From positions 1-64,000 of the forward strand of contig CANOLV010000010.1 of NCBI GenBank assembly GCA_947567425.1: DNA of 64,000 nucleotides, written 5' to 3'. A program made the translations under genes and the position numbers. Shown one piece after another: positions 53,730 through 61,450 of the stretch (its first letter is position 1; the number at the start of each line of letters is the position of its first letter). This DNA is from an uncultured Porphyromonadaceae bacterium (GTDB lineage Bacteria; Bacteroidota; Bacteroidia; Bacteroidales; Muribaculaceae). The notes under the pieces were generated by a model that saw nothing but the letters and a program-made list of their open reading frames with translations, was not told the DNA's origin and ran no database searches.

Positions 53730-53773
53730 AGTGATATACCTGATTACACCATCCATCGGTATATCACTTTTTT
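53730..53773 (+). terminator. terminator after lepA
   Basis: AGTGATATACC (53730-53740) pairs perfectly with GGTATATCACT (53758-53768), followed by TTTTT. Confidence 0.85.
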
Positions 53774-53795
53774 AATCACTAAAGACGTAACCAAA

Positions 53796-55190
53796 ATGTC
53801 AGAGAATCAAGACTCCAGACCAGGTCTTCCTAAAAAAGTCTACTATTCGGCCAAACGCGCCATACGCAGCCATGCCAGCGGCGGTAACGTGCTTATCGCC
53901 GCTACAGTCCTGGCTTTGATCGTAGCCAACATTCCGGGTGTCAACACCATGTATTCCGACTTCTGGAACCAGGAGGTCAGGCTGCAGGTGGGAGGTTTCA
54001 ATATTTTCAGCCACTCCGGCCACGCCATGAACATGCTACAGTTCATCAACGACGCCCTTATGGCCATATTCTTCTTCACCATCGGACTTGAAATCAAGCG
54101 CGAGGTGCTCGTGGGCGAACTCAGTTCGTTCAAGCAGGCTCTCCTCCCCATCATCGCCGCCGTCGGCGGCATGATCGTACCGGTCGGCATCTACATGGCC
54201 CTAAGTTCCGGTACGGACTACAGCGGCGGCGCGGCCATACCGATGGCTACCGACATCGCATTCTCGCTCGGCATCCTCGCCATGCTCGGATCAAGAGTCC
54301 CGGTATCGCTAAAGATATTCCTTACCACACTGGCCGTGGTCGACGACATCGGCGGCATCATAGTAATCGCCGCATTCTACTCTTCGGACATCCAGTTCGG
54401 ACTTATTCTGATAGCGCTCGGACTGCTTGCCGTGCTCTTCCTCGGATCGTTGCTCAGGATACAGAGCAAGATTTTCTACCTGCTCATCGGCACCATCGTA
54501 TGGTACCTGTTCCTCAACTCAGGCATACACCCGACCATCGCAGGAGTGCTCGTGGCATTCTGCATCCCCGCCACGCCGGTATTCGCCCCGAAGAAGTATG
54601 TGCAGACCATCAGACGCTCGATAGCCAACTTCAATGCCGAGGACGACGAACTGCTCTCGCGGCGCTCGATCCTCAACAAAGACCAGATGGACTGGCTTAA
54701 ACAGATAGAATCGGCGTCAGACAAAGTCATATCACCGCTTCAGGAGCTTGAAGACTCGCTCCATCCTGTGGTCAACTACCTGATCATCCCGATATTCGCA
54801 TTTGCCAACGCAGGAATAAGCTTCGCCGGAATGCAGCCCGAATCAATAATAAGCGGCATAAGCCTCGCCATAATATGCGGACTCGTCATCGGCAAATTCC
54901 TCGGCATATTCCTGTTCTCATGGGCTACGGTCAAACTCCATCTCGCACCCATGCCCCAGCACTCCAACTGGAAGATGCTTGCATCCGTGGCCGTACTCGG
55001 AGGCATCGGATTCACCGTGTCGCTGTTCATCGCCAACCTGTCGTTTGACGAGATGGGACAGCATGGACTCGAACTGCTCAACAATGCCAAACTCGGCATC
55101 GTAGCCGGATCGCTCCTCGCCGGTATCGGAGGATTCCTGCTTCTCCACCGCTTCCTGCCGAAGACCGCGTGCGACGAGCCGGAAGAATAA
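53796..55190 (+). CDS. nhaA: Na+/H+ antiporter NhaA
   Basis: A 464-residue, 12-helix sodium/proton antiporter for pH and sodium homeostasis in the inner membrane. The essential Asp pair is Asp183-Asp184 in LAVVDDIGGI, preceded by PMATDIAFSLGIL. Bacteroidales members share the extended cytoplasmic loop seen here (about 285-330). It starts 22 bp after the T-run of the lepA terminator. pncB follows after 36 bp and may be read from the same message. Confidence 0.96.
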   Translation: MSENQDSRPGLPKKVYYSAKRAIRSHASGGNVLIAATVLALIVANIPGVNTMYSDFWNQEVRLQVGGFNIFSHSGHAMNMLQFINDALMAIFFFTIGLEIKREVLVGELSSFKQALLPIIAAVGGMIVPVGIYMALSSGTDYSGGAAIPMATDIAFSLGILAMLGSRVPVSLKIFLTTLAVVDDIGGIIVIAAFYSSDIQFGLILIALGLLAVLFLGSLLRIQSKIFYLLIGTIVWYLFLNSGIHPTIAGVLVAFCIPATPVFAPKKYVQTIRRSIANFNAEDDELLSRRSILNKDQMDWLKQIESASDKVISPLQELEDSLHPVVNYLIIPIFAFANAGISFAGMQPESIISGISLAIICGLVIGKFLGIFLFSWATVKLHLAPMPQHSNWKMLASVAVLGGIGFTVSLFIANLSFDEMGQHGLELLNNAKLGIVAGSLLAGIGGFLLLHRFLPKTACDEPEE

Positions 55191-55226
55191 TCCTCAACAT
55201 CCCGAAATCTGTAAAACCTACCGACA

Positions 55227-56432
55227 ATGCGACAAATCATAACCCGCTTCACCGACGACGACCTGTATAAGTTCACAATGTGCTGCGCCGTCATCGACAA
55301 TTATCCGAGAACAAGGGTAAGATACAAGTTCATCGACCGCAATGACACCATATATCCGCAAGGATTCGCCGATGAACTCCGCCACCAGATCGAACTGCTC
55401 GAAAATGTGGTGATCACTGAAGAGGAGATTGCGTTCATGCGGCGGAGGTGTTCCTACATTCCCGCTTGGTTCTACAGCTTCCTGAAAGGGTTCAGATACG
55501 ACCGCCGATGGGTCAACATCCGGCAGGATGCCGAAGGGCATCTTGAAGTGGAGTTTGAAGGCTGTTGGAGCGACACTATCCTGCTTGAGGTAAAAGTGCT
55601 CGCCATAATCTCCGAACTGTACTACATTATGACCAGAGAAGACCATTCCCTCGACTACGACGACTATTACATACGTTCGAAAGAGAAGGCACGTCGTTTG
55701 ATCGCCGAAGGGTGCGTGTCCAGCGACTTCGGCACCAGGCGCAGAGCGTCATTTCTCGCCCAGGACACCGCGGTGAAAGCCATGAAAGAATGCGGTGAAG
55801 AGATCTCCGGACCCGGCAGATTCGTCGGCACGAGCAATGTCTACTTCGCCATGAAGTACGACCTTACTCCCGTGGGGACGATGGCCCACGAACTCGTCTG
55901 CGCCATAGCCGGCATGTACGGACCGCAGATGGCCAACTATCTGGCCATGAAGACGTGGTCGCAGACATACCGCGGAGCACTCGGCACATTCCTTTACGAC
56001 ACATACGGTTGGCGCATATTCAGCCTCAATTTCTCAGAGGACTATGCCAATATGTTCAAAGGTTTGCGCGTAGACAGTGGCGACAACTATCGCGAACTGG
56101 ATTTGATCGTAGAGAAATACCGCTCTCTCAACATAGATCCTGCCACCAAGCAGATTGTGTTCAGCAACGGTCTCAACGTAGACGAAGCCATAAGGATCAA
56201 TCGGTATGCCTCAGGCAAATGCCTTCCGTCATTCGGCATCGGCACACACTTTACCAACGATTTTCCGGAGATAAAGCCCATGAACATAGTCATAAAGCTC
56301 CTGGCAGTAAAAATCACCGAGTCATGGCCGTTCTACTGCGACACATGCAAACTCAGCGAAGACAAAGGTAAATACACTGGCGACAATGCCACCGTCCGAC
56401 GCTTCATGGAAGCCCTGCACCTCATCCCCTGA
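55227..56432 (+). CDS. pncB: nicotinate phosphoribosyltransferase
   Basis: A 401-residue enzyme of NAD salvage (nicotinate plus PRPP plus ATP to nicotinate mononucleotide). The N-terminal FTDDDLYKFTMCCAV, the autophosphorylated His221 in GTMAHELVCA, the PRPP/Pi-binding RVDSGDNYREL and the C-terminal GIGTHFTND are all present. Length is typical of the bacterial PncB group. The REP/RAYT cluster begins about 40 bp after its stop. Confidence 0.96.
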   Translation: MRQIITRFTDDDLYKFTMCCAVIDNYPRTRVRYKFIDRNDTIYPQGFADELRHQIELLENVVITEEEIAFMRRRCSYIPAWFYSFLKGFRYDRRWVNIRQDAEGHLEVEFEGCWSDTILLEVKVLAIISELYYIMTREDHSLDYDDYYIRSKEKARRLIAEGCVSSDFGTRRRASFLAQDTAVKAMKECGEEISGPGRFVGTSNVYFAMKYDLTPVGTMAHELVCAIAGMYGPQMANYLAMKTWSQTYRGALGTFLYDTYGWRIFSLNFSEDYANMFKGLRVDSGDNYRELDLIVEKYRSLNIDPATKQIVFSNGLNVDEAIRINRYASGKCLPSFGIGTHFTNDFPEIKPMNIVIKLLAVKITESWPFYCDTCKLSEDKGKYTGDNATVRRFMEALHLIP

Positions 56433-56472
56433 AGCACCGCCCGACCCGCACCGAAGTACTGTGCCGCATTCA

Positions 56473-56580
56473 CCGAGCCACCAGACCATATCCAAGGCCA
56501 CAGCATCAGTAAGCCACCAGACCATATCCATGACCTCAGCCTCAGTAAGCCACCAGACCATATCCAAGACCTCAGCCTCA
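56473..56580 (+). repeat. three tandem 36-bp repeats
   Basis: Three contiguous copies (56473-56508, 56509-56544, 56545-56580) of a unit starting GTAAGCCACCAGACCATATC, followed by a partial copy that runs into the REP block. There are no spacers, so it is not a CRISPR array. Confidence 0.92.
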
Positions 56581-56677
56581 GTAAGCCGCAGGCTATTAAC
56601 CGGGTACATGGAGCCGTGAGGCGACATGTGCCCGGCAAGACAGACCCCGCTGCAGGATGTCCGCAGGACATCGGTTA
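56581..56677 (+). repeat. 97-bp REP-like palindromic block, copy A
   Basis: It contains two hairpins: CCGGGTACATG/CATGTGCCCGG (one mismatch) and the perfect GATGTCC-GCA-GGACATC. It is nearly identical to 57433-57529. Its end touches the transposase stop codon. Confidence 0.9.
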
Positions 56678-57109
56678 CAGCCCATCTACAGGCAATCCTG
56701 CCTCTAAAAACAGTTGATTCAGCTCCTCTAAAAATGGCTTAACCTTATGATGTTCTTTTTGATTGCGTATATAATTTGCTTTGTGCTCACGACACTCGGG
56801 GCAAACGCTGATTATTGCCACACCTTCAGCCCACCCATTCCAAATCGGGAAATGAGGATTTCTGCGCATTACCTTACTCGACTCGCACTTCAATACTTTT
56901 ACAAAATCGGATATAGCCATAGTAGTAGGAACATCTACAAGTAGATGCACGTGATCAGGCATCCCTCCAATTCGGCGTACAAACACATCTCTTTTACAAC
57001 AAAATTGATAAATGAAATTATATAATTCTCTTTCGTATTCTTCGCAAATAGTACGTTGCCGACGATAAGTACCCCACACTATATGGAAAGTGACTGCTAC
57101 ATAGCTCAT
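56675..57109 (-). mobile_element. REP-associated tyrosine transposase (RAYT, IS200/Y1 type)
   Basis: A 144-residue single-domain HUH/Y1 transposase. The HUH metal-binding motif is in PDHVHLLVDVP. The catalytic Tyr lies in ANYIRNQKEHH near residue 121, and the N-terminal strand TFHIVWGTYRRQ is typical. Enzymes of this group cut and join single-stranded DNA at palindromic ends. Here REP-like blocks lie on both sides, which is the classic sign of a domesticated RAYT rather than an active IS200 copy. No second gene (TnpB) is present. A TAGTTTTG box (57117-57124) sits just upstream. The protein looks intact. Confidence 0.9.
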
Positions 57110-57116
57110 AATATCG

Positions 57117-57124
57117 CAAAACTA
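57117..57124 (-). promoter_or_regulatory. transposase promoter -7 box
   Basis: The minus strand reads TAGTTTTG (TAnnTTTG), 7 bp before the transposase ATG, again implying an almost leaderless message. Confidence 0.45.
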
Positions 57125-57196
57125 TATTAAATTTGATTATCTTGCAACATTTTTATGATTTATTTTTATGCTGTTTGCACTTTATTGCCACATTCT

Positions 57197-57267
57197 ATGT
57201 CCTGCGGACATAGTTCCTCCAAAGACCTTTACCCGGCACATGTCGCCTGTCGGCTCCATGTACCGGG
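57197..57267 (-). repeat. inverted, diverged copy of the REP block
   Basis: ATGTCCTGCGGACAT (57197-57211) and the segment up to ACCGGGA (57267) match the reverse complement of the 97-bp block, with a diverged middle. The transposase gene is thus bracketed by REP blocks in opposite orientation. Confidence 0.75.
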
Positions 57268-57360
57268 ATACGAATAAATATCACCGTGCCACAGGCACTA
57301 CAGACATATAGACAACGCAACCGTACTGAGTCGCAGGCTACTAACCGAGATTACATCCAC

Positions 57361-57432
57361 CCAACCAACAGACCCATATCCAAGACCTCAGCATCAGTAA
57401 GCCACCAGACTAGATCCAAGGCCACAGCCTAA
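57361..57432 (+). repeat. two further 36-bp tandem repeats
   Basis: Two diverged copies (57361-57396, 57397-57432) of the unit at 56473-56580, again directly before a 97-bp block. Confidence 0.8.
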
Positions 57433-57529
57433 GTAAGCCGCAGGCTATTAACCGGGTACATGGAGTCGTGAGGCGACATGTGCCCGGCAAGACAGACCCC
57501 GCTGCAGGATGTCCGCAGGACATCGGTTA
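57433..57529 (+). repeat. 97-bp REP-like palindromic block, copy B
   Basis: Almost identical to 56581-56677 (one difference seen, GGAGTCG for GGAGCCG). It has the same two hairpins and ends 48 bp before the fcl stop codon. Confidence 0.9.
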
Positions 57530-57577
57530 TAACCCCGCTAATGACTCTCTGCCAAGCCGACACAGCCGCAAGCAGTG

Positions 57578-58531
57578 TCAGCGTTCGGCACGCATGGGAT
57601 TAGTCAGGAAGTCTTCATACGCCATACGGATTCCGTCCTCAAGTTCAGTACGGTAGGTCCACCCTAAAGCGGTGGCTTTACTGACGTTCAGCAGTTTTCG
57701 CGGAGTGCCGTTAGGCTTCGATGTGTCCCACTTAATGACACCTTCATATCCAACCACTTTAGCCACAAGCTCCGTCAATGATTTAATGGTCAATTCTTTG
57801 CCCGTACCGGCATTGACCGTCTCATTGCCGGAATAATTGTTCATCAGGAAAACGCACAGATTGGCAAGATCGTCGACATAGAGAAATTCGCGAAGAGGCG
57901 ATCCGTCGCCCCAGCATGTCACCTCGCCGAGCCCTTGCTCCTTCGCTTCATGGAACCGCCTGATCAAAGCCGGGAGCACATGCGAGTGAGTAGGATGGTA
58001 ATTGTCGTTAGGGCCATACAGATTAGTCGGCATGACCGATATATAGTCGGTGCCGTACTGTCGGTTAAGAAATTCGCAATATTTTAGTCCTGATATCTTT
58101 GCAAGCGCATACGCCTCGTTGGTTTTCTCAAGCTCCGACGTCAGCAGACAGCTCTCTGGCATAGGCTGCGGAGCCATGCGCGGATATATGCACGACGAAC
58201 CGAGAAACTGGAGCTTGCGACATCCGTTGCGCCATGCGGCGTGGATCACGTTCATCTCCAGCATCATATTGTCATACATAAAATCGGCCAGCGCCGACTG
58301 ATTGGCCACGATGCCGCCCACCTTTGCGGCCGCGAGAAAGACATATTCCGGTCTCTCCTGCTCAAAAAATTCATTTACGGCCCGTTGGTCGATCAAATCA
58401 AGCTCCTTATGAGTGCGCACTATTATATTGCCGTAACCCTGGCGCTTAAGCTCACGCACTATGGCCGATCCCACCATTCCTCGGTGGCCGGCCACATATA
58501 TCTTGCTGTTTTTCTCCATACTTCCCGACAT
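57578..58531 (-). CDS. fcl: GDP-L-fucose synthase
   Basis: A 317-residue NADPH-dependent epimerase/reductase that turns GDP-4-keto-6-deoxymannose into GDP-L-fucose. The Rossmann motif [11 protein letters not shown] is at the N terminus. The short-chain dehydrogenase Tyr-x3-Lys is in [16 protein letters not shown], and [14 protein letters not shown] is characteristic. Its ATG overlaps the gmd stop codon (TAATG), so translation is coupled. The product feeds fucosylation of surface glycans, for which no transferase is in view here. Confidence 0.96.
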   Translation of the reverse strand: MSGSMEKNSKIYVAGHRGMVGSAIVRELKRQGYGNIIVRTHKELDLIDQRAVNEFFEQERPEYVFLAAAKVGGIVANQSALADFMYDNMMLEMNVIHAAWRNGCRKLQFLGSSCIYPRMAPQPMPESCLLTSELEKTNEAYALAKISGLKYCEFLNRQYGTDYISVMPTNLYGPNDNYHPTHSHVLPALIRRFHEAKEQGLGEVTCWGDGSPLREFLYVDDLANLCVFLMNNYSGNETVNAGTGKELTIKSLTELVAKVVGYEGVIKWDTSKPNGTPRKLLNVSKATALGWTYRTELEDGIRMAYEDFLTNPMRAER

Positions 58532-59619
58532 TATTTTACTATACCCTTCTCCAGATATTCCGCCAGATTGAGCTTGACCTGCTCCTCGGCTCTCTCTGCC
58601 GCCACCTTGGCCATGTCAGCGTCGACCATGATCTTAATCAGCTCCTCAAAAGAGGTCTTCTGCGGATTCCAGCCGAGTTCACGCTTAGCCTTTGAAGGAT
58701 CGCCCCATAGATTGACCACGTCGGTCGGGCGGTAAAAGTCGGGCGACACCTCCACGAGCACACGCCCCGTGGCCCGGTCGATGCCCTTTTCATTTATACC
58801 CTCACCCTCGAATTTAAGTTCGATGCCGACATTTCGGAAAGCGAGTTCACAAAATTCGCGCACCGAATGCTGTTCGCCGGTAGCTATGACGAAATCCTCC
58901 GGCTTGTCATTCTGAAGTATGAGCCACATACACTCCACATAGTCCTTGGCATAGCCCCAATCGCGGAGCGACGACATATTTCCCAAGTATAGCTTATCCT
59001 GCTTACCCTGCGCTATTCGGGCGGCCGCAAGAGTAATCTTTCTGGTGACGAATGTCTCGCCGCGACGCTCGCTCTCATGGTTAAACAGAATTCCCGAACA
59101 GCAGTACATGCCGTATGCCTCACGATACTCCTTCACGATCCAGTAGCCGTAGAGCTTTGCCACGGCATACGGGCTATAGGGATGGAATGGAGTCTGCTCA
59201 TTCTGCGGCACCTCCTCGACCTTGCCGTAAAGTTCCGATGTCGAAGCCTGGTAGATGCGGCAGGTGTCGGCCAGACCGCACATCCTTACAGCCTCAAGTA
59301 TGCGGAGCACACCTGTAGCGTCGATATTGGCGGTATATTCCGGAGTGTCAAACGACACCTGGACATGGCTCTGCGCGGCAAGATTGTATATCTCGTCAGG
59401 CCGCACCTTACCGACCACCTGCACCAGCCCCATCGAATCGCCGAGATCTCCATAGTGGAGATGGAAGTTTGCATGCCCTTCAAGATGCGCTATGCGTTCG
59501 CGGTAGTCAACCGACGAGCGCCGGATGATTCCGTGCACATCGTAGCCCTTCTCCAATAAAAACTCCGCCAGAAACGATCCGTCCTGACCGGTAACGCCGG
59601 TAATTAATGCCTTCTTCAT
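58531..59619 (-). CDS. gmd: GDP-mannose 4,6-dehydratase
   Basis: A 362-residue NADP-dependent dehydratase making GDP-4-keto-6-deoxy-D-mannose from GDP-mannose, the first step of GDP-L-fucose synthesis. The N-terminal [20 protein letters not shown], the active-site region [11 protein letters not shown], the Tyr-x3-Lys in [12 protein letters not shown] and the [17 protein letters not shown] motif are all in place. It is the first gene of the gmd-fcl pair and has a promoter box about 37 bp upstream. Confidence 0.97.
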   Translation of the reverse strand: MKKALITGVTGQDGSFLAEFLLEKGYDVHGIIRRSSVDYRERIAHLEGHANFHLHYGDLGDSMGLVQVVGKVRPDEIYNLAAQSHVQVSFDTPEYTANIDATGVLRILEAVRMCGLADTCRIYQASTSELYGKVEEVPQNEQTPFHPYSPYAVAKLYGYWIVKEYREAYGMYCCSGILFNHESERRGETFVTRKITLAAARIAQGKQDKLYLGNMSSLRDWGYAKDYVECMWLILQNDKPEDFVIATGEQHSVREFCELAFRNVGIELKFEGEGINEKGIDRATGRVLVEVSPDFYRPTDVVNLWGDPSKAKRELGWNPQKTSFEELIKIMVDADMAKVAAERAEEQVKLNLAEYLEKGIVK

Positions 59620-59655
59620 ATCTATATAAGAGAGTATTTGTCAGTATTTTTTTTA

Positions 59656-59663
59656 CAAAAATA
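59656..59663 (-). promoter_or_regulatory. gmd-fcl promoter -7 box
   Basis: The minus strand reads TATTTTTG (TAnnTTTG), predicting a leader of about 33 nt. No -33 TTTG is visible. Confidence 0.5.
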
Positions 59664-59706
59664 CACATTTATCCCCAACCGTGGCTTAATATGCCTGCAA
59701 TATTTC

Positions 59707-60834
59707 TCAAAGATTGTTCGGAATTCTTCCCCATTCCGGAGGAACTGACACTCCGTTATTAAGGGATGCCTGCAGTCTAAGACGCGCCTCTTCGCTTAGT
59801 CTGTTATTGTTATCATCATATACGACAGATTCAAGTTCCATATAATTATCAATTCTGGCCACAAACGGGAGGAAGAATTTATTTGCATATCTCATGTCAT
59901 TTTTACTTAGATTAGTCCTTTGTGCTTCAAATATGGAACCATCCAACTTAGTCATAGATGGAATTCCAAAAGTTCTTTCAAAACCAGTGAATGACGGATA
60001 CATCATTATCGAGCCAAAATCCAAATCTTCCACGTAATAGTAATCAGATGTAATTTTTTGGAAATTCTTACGCGCCGATTCTATAATGTTTTCCATGTTA
60101 ATTATTATAAAATCATCCCTATCATTACGCATGTGCTCGTGATACATACCCAAAGCATGTCCGATTTCATGGGCTATAGCCTGATATGAACAATTATTTT
60201 CAGAGATGTACAACTCCTGTTTACCTCCTATCTGACCAACATAGGATGACGTAACATCACCTTTACAGAAGTAGACGTAAGGGTACTTTATCCCGGAAGC
60301 GGCATCTTCCGTCGGTTCTCCTGTCGCATTATAAAAACGGACATTCGTTCGATCCTGCCAAAACCGCATAGCCATTCTTGCGGCTGACTTCATATTCTCA
60401 GGAAGGTCGGATGCATATACAATCCTGACCATAGACCAAAGATTGTGTATATAAGGATTTTGAGCATGAGATCTGGACATAACAGAATCAGGATACCACC
60501 ACAATCCAGTTCTCGGAGCAATAGACCTTAGACCATTCGCGCTATCGTCATAATTCAGATGTATTCCAGGCATTCCCAACTCATTCAATGCAGAAATTTG
60601 AACATCCGTTAAAATCATATCATCACCAAGATAGTACGCCCCATCACGTATACTTATCTCAATTCCTGAAGAAAGAATTTTTGATTTCTCAGGCTTTGGA
60701 GGAAATTCATCAGGTTCTTCAACTAAACCGAGATCAACATCTTCCCAACCATCCTCGTTTTTAAGACAAGACATCAGCGTAGAGATTGAGCAACAGACTA
60801 AAAACAATCCAATCTTAAAAAAATTAGCTTTCAT
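59707..60834 (-). CDS. astacin-like (M12A) zinc metalloprotease, lipoprotein
   Basis: A 375-residue lipoprotein (lipobox LMSC, Cys23) with a pro-region-like N part and an astacin catalytic domain at about 130-320. The zinc site is complete: His222, Glu223 and His226 in AHEIGHALGMYHEH, third ligand His232, then RNDRDDF, and the Met-turn SIMMYPS with the downstream Tyr-containing segment. It is an active-looking surface or periplasmic endopeptidase of unknown substrate. Base composition is A+T-richer than its neighbours, and it stands alone with its own promoter, which fits later acquisition. It is not part of the gmd-fcl unit. Confidence 0.9.
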   Translation of the reverse strand: MKANFFKIGLFLVCCSISTLMSCLKNEDGWEDVDLGLVEEPDEFPPKPEKSKILSSGIEISIRDGAYYLGDDMILTDVQISALNELGMPGIHLNYDDSANGLRSIAPRTGLWWYPDSVMSRSHAQNPYIHNLWSMVRIVYASDLPENMKSAARMAMRFWQDRTNVRFYNATGEPTEDAASGIKYPYVYFCKGDVTSSYVGQIGGKQELYISENNCSYQAIAHEIGHALGMYHEHMRNDRDDFIIINMENIIESARKNFQKITSDYYYVEDLDFGSIMMYPSFTGFERTFGIPSMTKLDGSIFEAQRTNLSKNDMRYANKFFLPFVARIDNYMELESVVYDDNNNRLSEEARLRLQASLNNGVSVPPEWGRIPNNL

Positions 60835-60876
60835 ATATTATAATTTAAGAAATTAGCACGCATCTAAGTATTTTTG

Positions 60877-60884
60877 CAAATATA
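60877..60884 (-). promoter_or_regulatory. astacin gene promoter -7 box
   Basis: The minus strand reads TATATTTG (TAnnTTTG), about 42 bp upstream of the ATG. Confidence 0.45.
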
Positions 60885-60976
60885 AACATATAAAAACATG
60901 AACCACAAGTTAATAGTTAAATTTAATCAATAAATTCAACTATATATTTAAGCAATCCAACTATCGAAAATGTAGC

Positions 60977-61435
60977 TCACATATCATGCTTCAGCTCGAT
61001 TATGCGCTGGTTGGAAGAGCCGCGAAACAGCAGCGACGTGTCGCGCAGCGACTCTACAAACGGGCCGTCGACAAGAGCGTCGAGATACGGCAATATGGCA
61101 CTCAACCGCGCATCGTCCCTGACCCTCTCGTAAAGATACCCTGTATAGCACCAGATGGTGTAGCCTTCGGCCTTGACGGCTTTGGCAAGTGGCACCAAAG
61201 CCTCGACCTGAAGCAGAGGATCGCCTCCGGAAAAGGTCACATTGAAATCATTCTCCCGAACGACATCCATTATCTCCTCCACCGACATCTCACGCCCGCC
61301 GGCCGCATCCCACGACTGCGGGTTGTGGCATCCGGGACAGTGATGAGTACATCCGGCGAAGTATATGGAAGTGCGGAGCCCCGGACCGTCGACCGAGGTT
61401 CCGCCCACTATATCCAATACGCGGAGTTTAAGCAT
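60977..61435 (-). CDS. nrdG: anaerobic ribonucleotide reductase activating protein
   Basis: A 152-residue radical-SAM activase that installs the glycyl radical on NrdD. The iron-sulfur motif C-x3-C-x2-C is in AGCTHHCPGCHNPQSW, and the SAM-binding TFSGGDPLLQ follows. It starts 15 bp after nrdD and is co-transcribed with it. Confidence 0.96.
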   Translation of the reverse strand: MLKLRVLDIVGGTSVDGPGLRTSIYFAGCTHHCPGCHNPQSWDAAGGREMSVEEIMDVVRENDFNVTFSGGDPLLQVEALVPLAKAVKAEGYTIWCYTGYLYERVRDDARLSAILPYLDALVDGPFVESLRDTSLLFRGSSNQRIIELKHDM

Positions 61436-61450
61436 GGAGCCTATAATGAA

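Noticed and set aside
56473..56580. 36-bp repeats as a CRISPR array
   Set aside because: Repeat length is CRISPR-like, but the copies are contiguous with no spacers, and no cas gene is in the window.
56322..56671. Minus-strand reading frames encoding a 12-residue repeat (DMVWWLTEAEV-like) next to pncB
   Set aside because: They are translations of the 36-bp tandem DNA repeat, whose length is a multiple of three. They overlap the pncB 3' end, have no start signals and no homologous look.
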